From CALBPI01 sp039033995 (GTDB lineage: Bacteria; Pseudomonadota; Gammaproteobacteria; Steroidobacterales; Woeseiaceae), in contig JBCCBP010000014.1 in assembly GCA_039033995.1 (NCBI GenBank), positions 1 through 64,000 on the forward strand: a DNA stretch of 64,000 nt, read 5' to 3'. A program made the translations under genes and the position numbers. Numbering within the stretch: the first letter of the stretch is position 1; every line of letters begins with the position of its first letter. This document shows, one piece after another, positions 1 through 8,517 of the stretch. Under the pieces are notes generated by a model. It worked only from the letters and a program-made list of their open reading frames with translations, had not been told where the DNA came from and did not search any database.

Positions 1-709
1 CAGGAATGCGTGCCACCACAGCGGGTAAATCGAGGACGCTCAGACGTAACGACGGATAGCGCGCGCCAACGGCTGACGCAAAGGCCCCTTTGCCACCACC
101 CACGTCGACAAGATGGGAGAAGCCGCCGAATTTGAAGGTGGCAAGCACCTGCTCGGCGATCATAGGCTGCGACGCAGCCATGAGCTCGGTGTAATCGGAA
201 ACATCGGTTGGTGACAGCGATGCTGGCGAATCGCTGGTTGCGTATGCCCAATAGCGAGCGAGTTGCGTGTTTGACCGATCTCGCAGCAACGCAAGAGTAT
301 CTGCCATATCGGTATAGAACATTCGGTGGTGCGTCGCCATGGCCGCAATACCTTCGTCACCGATCAGCGCAGCCCCTAGAGGCCCGAGCGCGAATTGGCC
401 ATGGCCGCGGGGCTCCATCAAATCCAGCGCACAGGCCGCCAGCATCAAACGCTCGGCAGCATCCACGTTCAAGTCCGCCTTGTCGGCGAGCTCGGCAAGC
501 GCGACCGGGCCGTGGCGCAGCTGCGCGAACCAATCGAGCTCCAAACAGGTCATCAGGACACGGCTGTAGACAAAGCCCGCAGAGATATCAAATAGTCGTC
601 GTGCCTGGCGTCTGGCAATCAGCCGGAATGGCCAGATAGTGCCCAGAAAACTGCGAACCGAGGGCCGCGCAAGCCAGCGGTTGCGAACGTCCGCGATGCG
701 ATGACGCAA
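1..709 (-). CDS. crtF: CrtF, carotenoid O-methyltransferase (3' end cut off by window edge)
   Basis: Only the first ~236 residues are present; the reading frame runs off the left edge. CrtF transfers a methyl group from SAM to the C1 hydroxyl made by CrtC in the spheroidene/spirilloxanthin pathway. The visible part has the family's N-terminal dimerisation and winged-helix region (FALGPLGAALIGDEG) and, close to the edge, the SAM-binding glycine motif VDVGGGKGAF. The frame opens only after crtE's C-terminal codons, with no ATG; I took the TTG at 709, one base past the crtE stop, and a CTG at 718 is the alternative. It is read in the same direction as crtE and presumably co-transcribed and translationally coupled. 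Identity is firm, the start is not. Confidence 0.85.
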   Translation of the reverse strand, partial: MRHRIADVRNRWLARPSVRSFLGTIWPFRLIARRQARRLFDISAGFVYSRVLMTCLELDWFAQLRHGPVALAELADKADLNVDAAERLMLAACALDLMEPRGHGQFALGPLGAALIGDEGIAAMATHHRMFYTDMADTLALLRDRSNTQLARYWAYATSDSPASLSPTDVSDYTELMAASQPMIAEQVLATFKFGGFSHLVDVGGGKGAFASAVGARYPSLRLSVLDLPAVVARIP

Positions 710-710
710 A

Positions 711-1583
711 TCAGGCAGCGACGCGTAGCCGCGCGAGTTTCGTAATCAAGGCGTTTGACTCGGCTTCCACCAGTAAACCCAGCGGCTCACGGCCCGGACA
801 ATCGGGAATCATCGAAACCGCCTCCGCGACGAGCATCTCAAGCCGACCGATCGCGCCTTCGAGGCCCCATTCACGGATAGCATTGGGGCGATCATGCAGC
901 TCGTCCTGGCCGGTCGGTTTACCGATCGACTCGGCGCTAGCGAGCTTGTCGAGCAAATCATCGGCGACTTGGTAGGCCTGACCCAGCTGATCTCCAAGCG
1001 CTTTCCATGGCATCGGATCCGCACCGGCTGCCGCTGCACCCGCCGCTGTAGCAGCGGAAAACAACGCACCCGTCTTGGCTTTCTGATACGCCACGAGATC
1101 AACACCCGGCTCGCACTCATACGCTTGTCCGGCGATGATGCCGTTGGGCGCGCCAACCGATTGTCCGACGATGCGCATCAGAGGCTGCAGCCGCTGTGGC
1201 GTAGTGCTCGCGCCGGCCGCCAGCACTTCAAATGCCATGACGATTAATTCATCGCCACAGAGCAGCGCCAGACGCTCACCGAAAGCGACGTGGACAGAGG
1301 GGCGACCGCGACGCAGCGCGGCATTGTCAAAACAAGGCAAGTCGTCATGTACGAGAGATGCACAATGCAGTAACTCGATCGCGATTGCGGCGGCATCGAC
1401 GATGTCGTCATCGTCCGCATGGCAAGCACTGGCGACCGCGTGCGACAGCTTGGGTCGAATTCTGGCGCCGCCTGGCACAACGGCATATCGGACCGCCTCT
1501 GCTAACCGCGGCGGACAATCCTCGGAGAGATGACTGCAAAGCGCGGCATCGATGCTGGACTCAATTCTGTTTGACACTGACAT
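711..1583 (-). CDS. crtE: CrtE, geranylgeranyl diphosphate synthase
   Basis: A 290-residue trans-isoprenyl diphosphate synthase that extends farnesyl-PP to geranylgeranyl-PP, the precursor of both carotenoids and the bacteriochlorophyll tail. Both Mg-diphosphate binding Asp-rich motifs are visible: DDLPCFD at residues 80-86 and DDLLD at 208-212. Length is normal for the family. ATG start at 1583, immediately inside the divergent crtE-crtC promoter region that carries a PpsR-type site, so light/oxygen control is likely. Its stop codon overlaps the apparent crtF initiation region. Placement beside crtF and crtC supports crtE over the housekeeping ispA farnesyl-PP synthase. Confidence 0.93.
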   Translation of the reverse strand: MSVSNRIESSIDAALCSHLSEDCPPRLAEAVRYAVVPGGARIRPKLSHAVASACHADDDDIVDAAAIAIELLHCASLVHDDLPCFDNAALRRGRPSVHVAFGERLALLCGDELIVMAFEVLAAGASTTPQRLQPLMRIVGQSVGAPNGIIAGQAYECEPGVDLVAYQKAKTGALFSAATAAGAAAAGADPMPWKALGDQLGQAYQVADDLLDKLASAESIGKPTGQDELHDRPNAIREWGLEGAIGRLEMLVAEAVSMIPDCPGREPLGLLVEAESNALITKLARLRVAA

Positions 1584-1650
1584 GGCAGAAACCTCACCGC
1601 TATCTGCCGATCCGACAATGTATTTGTCTACCTAGCGTGGCAGATGATAG

Positions 1651-1668
1651 TGTCAGACAGAATAGACA
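1651..1668. promoter_or_regulatory. PpsR/CrtJ-type operator between crtE and crtC
   Basis: TGTCAGACAGAATAGACA is a perfect TGT-N12-ACA match, the consensus of the photosynthesis repressor PpsR/CrtJ, whose gene lies at 19.1-20.5 kb. It sits 11 bp before the crtC start and about 70 bp upstream of crtE, so one site could act on both divergent genes. Only one full-consensus copy is seen here. Binding is inferred from consensus and context. Confidence 0.65.
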
Positions 1669-1678
1669 CTCATAAGAA

Positions 1679-2683
1679 ATGCGTCAACTCATGTCGACAC
1701 CACCCCGCAGCCAGGAAAACGCGGTCTGGCCTCGTTTTGACGAGTTTTTGTTAGATCCGGTCAATGACTACTTCACCACCGATGTAGCGCCAGACGGATA
1801 CCGCTGGTGGTATGTCGATCTGATCAGCGACGATCAGCGCTACAGTGTCGTCGTGATCGGTTTTATCGGCAGCGTATTTTCGCCCTACTACGCGCGCGCC
1901 CGAAAACGTGGGCCGGCCGACCCTTACGCCCATTGCGCGATCAATGCGATCATCTACGGCCCCGATCGCAAGCGTTGGGCGATGACAGAACGCACCGCAC
2001 GCGACTTGCATCTCTCGCCGCAAGGCGTTGCTGTCGGCTCAAGCGCGATGCAATGGCAAAACGACAGGCTGGTGATCGATATTGATGAATGGACCAACCC
2101 ATTACCAAGCCGTCTGCGCGGGCAGATCGAAATCGACACCGGCCATCGTTCGGGACGCGTCTGGCCAATTCATGACAATGGCGCACACCATTGGTGGCCA
2201 ATGGCACCGCACGCTAAGGCGACGGCGCGTTTTGAGCACCCGAACTTGACGATCTCCGGGAGCGCGTATGTCGATAGTAACTTCGGCACGCGGCCGCTCG
2301 AGCGTGACTTCAGGTACTGGGACTGGACGCGCAACGCGCACCGCGGCGATAGCTATGATCTGACCTACCATACACGGCAGTCCGACAATGCCGAATACTT
2401 CCTGTCGCTAAAGCAGGCCGATAGTGGTGAGCTGCGTCCTGTAGCGTCACCGCGCGTACAACCACTCCAGAAATCCGGCTGGCGCGTCTCGCGTGAGATT
2501 TGTAGCGAGCACACAATCGGACAGGTCAAAACGCTCGAAGACACGCCGTTTTACGCCCGCTCTAAAGTCACGACCAATGGCACAACACCGAAAATGTTGA
2601 TGCACGAGAGCCTATCTTTGGAGCGATTCGGTCAGCCCTGGGTACAGACTTTGCTGCCGTTCCGTATGCCGAGGCGCAGCTAG
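1679..2683 (+). CDS. crtC: CrtC, carotenoid 1,2-hydratase
   Basis: A 334-residue CrtC that adds water across the 1,2 double bond of neurosporene or lycopene, giving the hydroxylated carotenoids later methylated by CrtF. The family signature is clear: an aromatic-rich N-terminus (DGYRWWYVDLISDD), then VFSPYYARARKRGPADPYAH, and later NFGTRPLERDFRYWDW. Start at 1679 (ATG); a second in-frame ATG at 1691 would shorten it by four residues and is equally possible. It is transcribed alone to the right and diverges from crtE; downstream genes point the other way, so it is a single-gene unit. CrtC plus CrtF argues for a spirilloxanthin- or spheroidene-type pathway; crtI and crtD are not in the window. 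Confidence 0.92.
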   Translation: MRQLMSTPPRSQENAVWPRFDEFLLDPVNDYFTTDVAPDGYRWWYVDLISDDQRYSVVVIGFIGSVFSPYYARARKRGPADPYAHCAINAIIYGPDRKRWAMTERTARDLHLSPQGVAVGSSAMQWQNDRLVIDIDEWTNPLPSRLRGQIEIDTGHRSGRVWPIHDNGAHHWWPMAPHAKATARFEHPNLTISGSAYVDSNFGTRPLERDFRYWDWTRNAHRGDSYDLTYHTRQSDNAEYFLSLKQADSGELRPVASPRVQPLQKSGWRVSREICSEHTIGQVKTLEDTPFYARSKVTTNGTTPKMLMHESLSLERFGQPWVQTLLPFRMPRRS

Positions 2684-2717
2684 CAACGATTGCACTAAGA
2701 CCATCGTGACGATTTGT

Positions 2718-2801
2718 TCAGTCGTCTTTTCGATTGACCGACCAAAGCTCCCAGAGCAGAAACGCGATGACAATGCCGAACAGGATAATTGTCTTCAGCA
2801 T
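2718..2801 (-). CDS. 27-residue single-span membrane microprotein, unknown
   Basis: A very short ORF (ATG at 2801, TGA at 2718): a hydrophobic helix IILFGIVIAFLLWELW after a Lys, then a charged tail NRKDD. That is one complete transmembrane span with the typical short positive/charged end. It is the last ORF of the long bchF...crtB operon, 61 bp after the 40-residue ORF, before the convergent crtC end. The ribosome-binding site is weak. I do not recognise a family. Its size and topology resemble accessory subunits of membrane complexes (CcoQ/CcoS, PufX/PufY and RC-LH1 accessory polypeptides are comparisons of shape only, not homology). It may be a chance ORF, but the amphipathic ends and location make that less likely. 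Confidence 0.45.
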   Translation of the reverse strand: MLKTIILFGIVIAFLLWELWSVNRKDD

Positions 2802-2862
2802 AGCGCGCTGCCTACATGCTTATTTCGTGGGCCAATGCGCTGTGAAGTTGTGCGCGATTGAC

Positions 2863-2985
2863 TCATTCGCGCCGTCCATCCTCATCATCCTCTTCGCGCA
2901 GAGAGCGACGCACGGACAAAAACTGCCAGATGAGGAAACCGATAATCGGCAGGTACAGTAATAGGTAGCCTGGCGATTCAAGCAT
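2863..2985 (-). CDS. 40-residue single-span membrane microprotein, unknown
   Basis: Starts at ATG 2985, inside the last codons of crtB (crtB stop at 2978), so it should be translated by coupling. Residues 7-25 form one hydrophobic helix (YLLLYLPIIGFLIWQFL) followed by a basic stretch (RRSLR) and a strongly acidic C-terminus (EEDDEDGRRE), which predicts a cytoplasmic tail. A longer frame upstream exists but would lie wholly in crtB and begins with a non-hydrophobic stretch. No family recognised. Sited at the distal end of the photosynthesis operon with the 27-residue ORF, it is a plausible accessory component of pigment synthesis or of the photosynthetic membrane complexes; this is inference from position and topology. 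Confidence 0.55.
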   Translation of the reverse strand: MLESPGYLLLYLPIIGFLIWQFLSVRRSLREEDDEDGRRE

Positions 2986-3964
2986 CGGACGTGACGAACA
3001 ATCGCACGTGGGCCGGTTGTGGCTGTGGCGCTGCGCGAACGGCATCGACCAGAAACTGCGTTTCTGCAAGCGCGGGCGACCGATCCAGTGTATCCGGCGT
3101 CAGTGTCGACAAGAGCGCATGTCCAAGCAGGAACGACTTACGACTCTTCGGCACGATAGTCCGATGATTGACAGAGTCGCTTCCCGCCGCCTGCAGCCGC
3201 ACGCCAATCTCCCGGTAGATTCGCATGGCAGCATAAATCCCCGGGCGACATCCGATCGGTAATTGAGCAATGCCGGAACAAGATCGTTGATACAACCGAT
3301 CGGCTTCTTCGAGCAACCGATTGACGACAGACCCGAGCGCATCGCTAAAGAGCGGTTCGGCCAGCCATGCCCCCGCGTCGATGCCGGCTTCCTCGAGCCA
3401 CTCTGATGGCAGATAGACACGACCGTTACGCGCATCTTCACCGACGTCCCGTGCGATGTTGGTCAGTTGCATAGCGACTCCGAGATCACAAGCGCGTGCG
3501 ATGACGTCGGGATCACGGGCGCCCATCAGCAACGCCATCATCGCCCCGACGCTCCCGGCCACACGAGCTCCATAGGCCCTTACATCAGAAATCGTTGAAT
3601 AGCTGCGCCCATCGATATCCCATTGAAAACCGTCGATCAATGCATCAGGCAATTCTCTGGGCATGGCATAAACGTCGGCGATTTCGACCATCGCACGATC
3701 GGCGGGATGATCATACGGGTCGCCCGCATAGATGCGATCCAGCCGCGCGGAGAGTCGTTGTACGGAAGCGGCGTCGCCCGGACCGTCATCGACCACATCA
3801 TCCGCCAAGCGACAGAATGCATACAGTGCGCAGGCGGGCTCACGATATTCCGCCGGTAGCAATAACGAGGCGGCGTAAAAAGAATGCGAACCTTCGCGCA
3901 GCATCTCACGACACACTTCGAGATCCGAAACCTTGGTTTCCAGCCAATCGTAATTATCATGCAT
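2978..3964 (-). CDS. crtB: CrtB, phytoene synthase
   Basis: A 328-residue squalene/phytoene synthase that condenses two geranylgeranyl-PP into phytoene, the first committed carotenoid step. Both Asp-rich catalytic motifs are present: RLADDVVDD at residues 52-60 and ARDVGEDARNGRVYLP from about 171. The ATG at 3964 overlaps the end of bchO by 8 bp, so crtB is read from the bchI-D-O transcript. The two small membrane ORFs follow it with overlap. Carotenoid and bacteriochlorophyll synthesis are therefore coupled on one transcript here. Length and motifs are complete. Confidence 0.93.
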   Translation of the reverse strand: MHDNYDWLETKVSDLEVCREMLREGSHSFYAASLLLPAEYREPACALYAFCRLADDVVDDGPGDAASVQRLSARLDRIYAGDPYDHPADRAMVEIADVYAMPRELPDALIDGFQWDIDGRSYSTISDVRAYGARVAGSVGAMMALLMGARDPDVIARACDLGVAMQLTNIARDVGEDARNGRVYLPSEWLEEAGIDAGAWLAEPLFSDALGSVVNRLLEEADRLYQRSCSGIAQLPIGCRPGIYAAMRIYREIGVRLQAAGSDSVNHRTIVPKSRKSFLLGHALLSTLTPDTLDRSPALAETQFLVDAVRAAPQPQPAHVRLFVTSDA

Positions 3965-4877
3965 GGTTGTTTGTTCCTTTCGCCGGCGCTAGCAACGCGT
4001 GTGCAAAAAACTCCGGACGCTCCTCGTGCGCCAGATGCCCGAGCCCCTCGAGCTTTTCGATGGTGACACTCGGCACCGCCTGCAACGCATCGATGGTTGC
4101 GTCTGCTGGCACTGCACGATCACCCTGTGTGACCCACACCATCAGGTCCTGAGGCTTTCGTCGCAGCTTCGGCAATAGATGATGCAGATCCCAGCCCGCC
4201 ATCATTGCAAGCACCGAGCGCACATGCGCAGGCCGTCGCATCAATCGTTGATAACTCGCAAGCTGGGCATTATTCAGGACCGAACCGGTACCATCAATTA
4301 CTCGCTGCAACTGACGATCATCCCGTGCTCGCCGCGCCAGTAAGCTCCGCACAAGACCGGACTGCGCCGCAAACTTGGCAAACACGGGAAACACCACCCC
4401 GGCAAGACCACTGAATGGCAGCAAGGCTGGATTGATCGCAAAAATCGGTATGCGCTCGAGGTCGTCAGTGTCCTCCAATAGCAACTGTAGTGCGATCGCC
4501 GCACCGGCCGAATGGCCAACGATAGCCTGCGGCATGACACCGAGCGCTTTAAGACACGCGCGCAAAGCCTGCGCTGTGCGAGGGAGCGTGTAGGCACCAA
4601 CAGAAAAGGGCTCACTGAGACCGTGACCCGGCAGATCTACCATCACCACCTGATAACCGCTGGTCAGCACATCCAGCATCCCATGCCAGGTGTGTGTGGA
4701 TGATCCTGCGCCATGCAGCATGACTATCTTTGGACCATCGCCGATCGACTGAACATGCCAGGTCAAACCCGACGCGCGTACGAAATCGCTGTGGCTCGCC
4801 AGCGGCCAGTCGGCGGGCACTGCAGCGCTGCGTTGCGAGCCACCCAAGCGGTCCGTTGTTTGTGGCGACGCGACCAT
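3957..4877 (-). CDS. bchO: BchO, alpha/beta hydrolase linked to Mg-chelatase
   Basis: A 306-residue alpha/beta-hydrolase-fold protein of the BchO family, found with bchI and bchD in purple bacteria; its exact role beside magnesium chelatase is not settled. The oxyanion region LHGAGSSTHTW (residues 54-64) and nucleophile elbow GHSAG (Ser123) are visible, with a late GHLAHEE bearing the likely catalytic His. The start is the ATG at 4877, whose A is also the last base of the bchD stop codon (TAATG), a coupling joint; longer upstream frames overlap bchD heavily and are not needed. It is followed by crtB with an 8-bp overlap. Confidence 0.88.
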   Translation of the reverse strand: MVASPQTTDRLGGSQRSAAVPADWPLASHSDFVRASGLTWHVQSIGDGPKIVMLHGAGSSTHTWHGMLDVLTSGYQVVMVDLPGHGLSEPFSVGAYTLPRTAQALRACLKALGVMPQAIVGHSAGAAIALQLLLEDTDDLERIPIFAINPALLPFSGLAGVVFPVFAKFAAQSGLVRSLLARRARDDRQLQRVIDGTGSVLNNAQLASYQRLMRRPAHVRSVLAMMAGWDLHHLLPKLRRKPQDLMVWVTQGDRAVPADATIDALQAVPSVTIEKLEGLGHLAHEERPEFFAHALLAPAKGTNNHA

Positions 4878-6643
4878 TAGAGAATCTGCTGCACGGCAGC
4901 GGACACCGTCGCCGCATCGGCGAAGGGTAGTGGTAAGTACTGGGCGGACAGACGCTCGGCCAGCGTCTGACACTGTGAGCTTGGGCGGCGACCCGTATCG
5001 ATACACAACACCGGTACCCCGAGCGCATTGAACTGGTCAGCCACGCCGAAAGCGTGCTGCATGGCCCGCTCGCGACCATGCTCACCATTCAGACCGACAT
5101 TGGCCCGCGCATCACTGAGTAATACGACCTGAGCGGACTCTCCGCGCTTCTGCGCTGCCTGTACTTCGGTTATGGCCATGGTCAGGCCAGCTGCCAGTGG
5201 TGTGCCGCCGCCACCCGGTAAACCGGCCAGCGTACGTTTGGCACGAACAAGCGAGCGTGTAGCGGGCAAAGTGAGCTCCGCGTGCTCCTTCTGAAACGCA
5301 ATCAGCGCGACCTGATCTCGTCGCACGTAGCACTCGCTCAGCAACAGCTCGATCGCACCCTTGGTTTCAGCGAGTCTCTGTGCTGCAGCAGACCCGGATG
5401 CATCGACGACAAAAATGGTCGTTGTTCGCGTCTTCTGCTGATAGCGCTTCACGCGCAAATCGTCACGACGCACGGCGAGTGCGCCACCTCGCAAGCTATT
5501 GTCCAGGTTGCGCATACGCTGCATCGGGGCTGCGGCTTTCACGGTCGCGAGCAAATCGAGGCGCTTGCGACCGTCAGGCTCACCCGCTACCGGCGCGAGC
5601 GGCCTGCCACGCTGCAGCGCGTGCTGAGCGGCACCGCTCTTGCCGCTTGAACGTTGCCGCTGACGCATCGCAATCTGCGCCAGTGTCGCCAGTAAATCAG
5701 GCGGCAACACAGCCTGTGCCGCCTCACTTACGGTATCCGGTATCAGATCGTCGAGCTCGCCTTCAGGCGTGTTCTGATCTCGCTCTTTGTCGGCGCCCGA
5801 TGCCGGCTCAGCGGACTCAGGCGGTGCTGGTGGCGGCTCAGGCTGCGCTTCATGCGCTTGTAGCGCTTCAAGACCGCCAGGAACACGCATCACCAAGGTC
5901 ATCAGTGCGGCGGTACCCACATCCTCATCACTGACAACGCGACGCTGATCCAATGCGGCCAGTGCTCGCGCGGCGCAAGATGCCTGCAACACCGGTCGTG
6001 GCGATTGCAGCTGCAATGCCACTGCAATGGCGGTCAGCTTCGAGATCACGGATTGGTCAAGCTCGATGTCGTCGATCAGCGCTCTTGCAGCGGCACAATC
6101 AACATCATCATAAACGCTGAGATAACCGTCATTGCCTTCACTACGCAGCGTCCAGGTGAGACCGAGCCGATCGCGCAGTCGCGGATCGAGCGCCTCGTCT
6201 TCGCCGATCGACTCATCGATAGCCACAACGCCGAATCGTCCGGGGTTGCGCTCTGTCAGACCATCGCGTTCGAGCACAATAAAGCCGGTATCCATCGCGG
6301 CACAAATAGCGCTGACGACGAAAGGCGTCTGGCGCTCAGCCATGCATAACTCGAGCATACCGCGATGGCTCTCTGCCAACAGACCGCGCGAGGCCCGCAA
6401 TTCGCCGCTGGACAGCGTGGCGGCCAGGTCGAGCCCACCCGCGAGTCGATCATCGCTGACGTTCACCGGCACACGTCGCCATGGGGCATCAACTGGCTGC
6501 AGGCTACGCAACAAGCGCAGCCAATGATCGCGCGCCGGCGATGCCGGCCCTTGCACAACGACACCACCCATCCGCGACCCCGATACCGCCATCACGGCGG
6601 CGATCAATCCGGGGAGCTCGATAGTGGAGACCGACGCGCTCAT
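4877..6643 (-). CDS. bchD: BchD, magnesium chelatase subunit D
   Basis: A 588-residue subunit of the ATP-dependent chelatase that inserts Mg2+ into protoporphyrin IX. It shows the family architecture: an N-terminal AAA-like half without a usable Walker A, a proline- and acid-rich linker (about residues 280-320, EPPPAPPESAEPASG), and a C-terminal von Willebrand A domain with the MIDAS motif IFVVDASGSAA. Start set at the ATG at 6643, giving an ATGA overlap with bchI. Partner of BchI (upstream gene) and of BchH, which is not encoded in the window. Confidence 0.93.
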   Translation of the reverse strand: MSASVSTIELPGLIAAVMAVSGSRMGGVVVQGPASPARDHWLRLLRSLQPVDAPWRRVPVNVSDDRLAGGLDLAATLSSGELRASRGLLAESHRGMLELCMAERQTPFVVSAICAAMDTGFIVLERDGLTERNPGRFGVVAIDESIGEDEALDPRLRDRLGLTWTLRSEGNDGYLSVYDDVDCAAARALIDDIELDQSVISKLTAIAVALQLQSPRPVLQASCAARALAALDQRRVVSDEDVGTAALMTLVMRVPGGLEALQAHEAQPEPPPAPPESAEPASGADKERDQNTPEGELDDLIPDTVSEAAQAVLPPDLLATLAQIAMRQRQRSSGKSGAAQHALQRGRPLAPVAGEPDGRKRLDLLATVKAAAPMQRMRNLDNSLRGGALAVRRDDLRVKRYQQKTRTTTIFVVDASGSAAAQRLAETKGAIELLLSECYVRRDQVALIAFQKEHAELTLPATRSLVRAKRTLAGLPGGGGTPLAAGLTMAITEVQAAQKRGESAQVVLLSDARANVGLNGEHGRERAMQHAFGVADQFNALGVPVLCIDTGRRPSSQCQTLAERLSAQYLPLPFADAATVSAAVQQIL

Positions 6644-7674
6644 GCCACCTCGCAGAGCTCTTGCAGCAATCGCTCGACACGTACGGTCGCGTCCGAATCG
6701 TCCAGTGGATTGCGCCGCAATCGATGACGCAACGACATCGGCGCGACCCGACTGACATGATCGCGTGTAACTCGCCCGTCGCCTTCTAGTGCCGCCAGAG
6801 CGCGCGCCGCACGCATCAAGGTCAACTCGCCACGCAAGCCGTCGGTACCGAGGCGCGAACAGAGCTCCGCGCAAAAGCGCAGGACATCGTCCGGCATAGT
6901 AACGCCCGGCAAGGCGTCGCGAGCGGTCAGAATCTTCTTGCGAACCGCGCCCTCACGGCGCGCCCACTTGCGACAAAACGCGGCGGCGTCCTGCTCGAAA
7001 GCATCTCGGCGACGGACAATCTCGACGCGGCTATCGATGTCATCGGGCGTCTTCACATCAAGTGACAGGCCGAAGCGGTCCAGGAGTTGCGGACGCAGCT
7101 CGCCCTCCTCCGGGTTACCACTTCCGACCAGAACAAAGCGGGCCGCGTGTCGCACGCTTAATCCCTCACGCTCGACAAGATTTTCACCCGACTGCGCCAC
7201 ATCGAGTAACAGATCGACAATATGATCCTCCAGCAGGTTCACTTCATCGATGTACAAAAACCCACGGTTCGCGCGAGCCAGCAAACCAGGCTCAAATGCT
7301 TTCTCGCCATGCGCCAGGGCTCGCTCCAGGTCCAGCGCACCAACGACACGATCCTCGGTCGCGCCCAACGGCAAATCGACGACGGGCAACGGCACGTTGC
7401 GCGGCTTCAGTGTGTCCGAGCGATGGAACCGGTGACAGGCATCGCAATCACAGTCTTTCTTAGCGGGATCCGCGTTATAGGCACAACCCGGTACAACCGG
7501 CACCTTGGGCAACAGCTGCGCGAGTGCACGCACTGCCGTCGACTTACCCGTGCCGCGATCACCGAATACCAGTACGCCACCGACTGACTGATCGACCGCC
7601 GCAATCAGAATTGCCTGCTTCATGTCGTCTTGCCCGACGATTGCAGTGAACGGAAATACTTTTTGTTTTGTCAC
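6640..7674 (-). CDS. bchI: BchI, magnesium chelatase ATPase subunit I
   Basis: A 344-residue AAA+ ATPase that forms the motor ring with BchD. Walker A is GDRGTGKS near residues 38-45, Walker B FLYIDEVNLL, and the sensor/arginine-finger region NPEEGELRPQLLDRFGL is intact. The family's cysteine-containing insert (CAYNADPAKKDCDCDACH) is present. Initiation is a GTG at 7674, 30 bp after puhE. It is part of the uninterrupted bchF-to-crtB operon; bchD follows with an ATGA overlap. Confidence 0.95.
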   Translation of the reverse strand: MTKQKVFPFTAIVGQDDMKQAILIAAVDQSVGGVLVFGDRGTGKSTAVRALAQLLPKVPVVPGCAYNADPAKKDCDCDACHRFHRSDTLKPRNVPLPVVDLPLGATEDRVVGALDLERALAHGEKAFEPGLLARANRGFLYIDEVNLLEDHIVDLLLDVAQSGENLVEREGLSVRHAARFVLVGSGNPEEGELRPQLLDRFGLSLDVKTPDDIDSRVEIVRRRDAFEQDAAAFCRKWARREGAVRKKILTARDALPGVTMPDDVLRFCAELCSRLGTDGLRGELTLMRAARALAALEGDGRVTRDHVSRVAPMSLRHRLRRNPLDDSDATVRVERLLQELCEVA

Positions 7675-7704
7675 TATTGAGATCCGATGAAGTGTTGTGT
7701 CCCG

Positions 7705-8508
7705 CTAATCCTTGCTATTCACGAGCGCCGCACGCGCCGATACCCGAGCCGGCTCCGCCGGCGCTAGTCCCCATTGCCATAGCAGGTGATCAGGCACTTT
7801 GACCATTAGAAACACGTGTTCCAGACAAGCCAGCGCAAGCAAGGTCATGACCAGTCCCATCGCCGTCAGTCGGAAATCCGATGCCGGCTGATCCCCATAG
7901 CCAAATACGATCCAAAGCGCGAGCGAAATCGCCAATACCCCCGAGATGGGAAAAAATCGATTCGTTGTGCTCGGTGACGCGTAGGTCCCTAGGTAGCGCA
8001 GATGTGTCGGCCAGAAATCCACGTGCAGGTTACGCACGCCAAGGAAAATATTGATCTTTGTGCTCCAGCGCATAATCCAGAGCACAACAAAGGTCTGCAC
8101 AGCGACAAGATTGCTCGCACCCGTGCTTAGCGCGAGCATCGCGACGGCAGTCGCGATGACGGCGAGCTCATGGTAAAGACTCGCCTGCACACCGAAGTGA
8201 AAACGCTGCCATTGGTTGGCCCCCGGAGGACACGCTGCGGGACGTGGACCGGACAGATAACCGAGCAGATACGCCGTCTCGTGCCAGCACCAAAAGGCGA
8301 GCCCCGACCCGAAACCGACAATGGCTGCGATGGCAGTCGTTTCACCCAGTGACCAGACAAAGCCCACGACGGCGAGACCGGCGAACATGCTGACCACGAG
8401 AAACGTCGTACGGAAAGTCGCCACCGGTTGGCGCAAACGCCATAGCAGCAGGATGGTAGTTAGCCACCAAAGACCAAGCGCCAGCAGGACGGCCCACACG
8501 ACCCACAT
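7705..8508 (-). CDS. puhE: PuhE, photosynthetic complex assembly membrane protein (DUF3623)
   Basis: A 267-residue integral membrane protein with about seven or eight hydrophobic spans, of the PuhE family (DUF3623, putative photosynthetic complex assembly protein 2), which influences pigment level and reaction-centre/LH1 assembly. Recognisable conserved stretches are CWHETAYLLGYLSGPR, RFHFGVQASLYHELAV and STKINIFLGVRNLHVDFWP. It follows acsF by 9 bp and precedes bchI. In Rhodobacter-type clusters hemA often comes next; here bchI does. Confidence 0.92.
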   Translation of the reverse strand: MWVVWAVLLALGLWWLTTILLLWRLRQPVATFRTTFLVVSMFAGLAVVGFVWSLGETTAIAAIVGFGSGLAFWCWHETAYLLGYLSGPRPAACPPGANQWQRFHFGVQASLYHELAVIATAVAMLALSTGASNLVAVQTFVVLWIMRWSTKINIFLGVRNLHVDFWPTHLRYLGTYASPSTTNRFFPISGVLAISLALWIVFGYGDQPASDFRLTAMGLVMTLLALACLEHVFLMVKVPDHLLWQWGLAPAEPARVSARAALVNSKD

Positions 8509-8517
8509 CGCATCAGG

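Noticed and set aside
1569..1583. TGT...ACA spacing at the crtE start as a second PpsR site
   Set aside because: The spacer is 9 bp rather than 12, so it does not fit the consensus.
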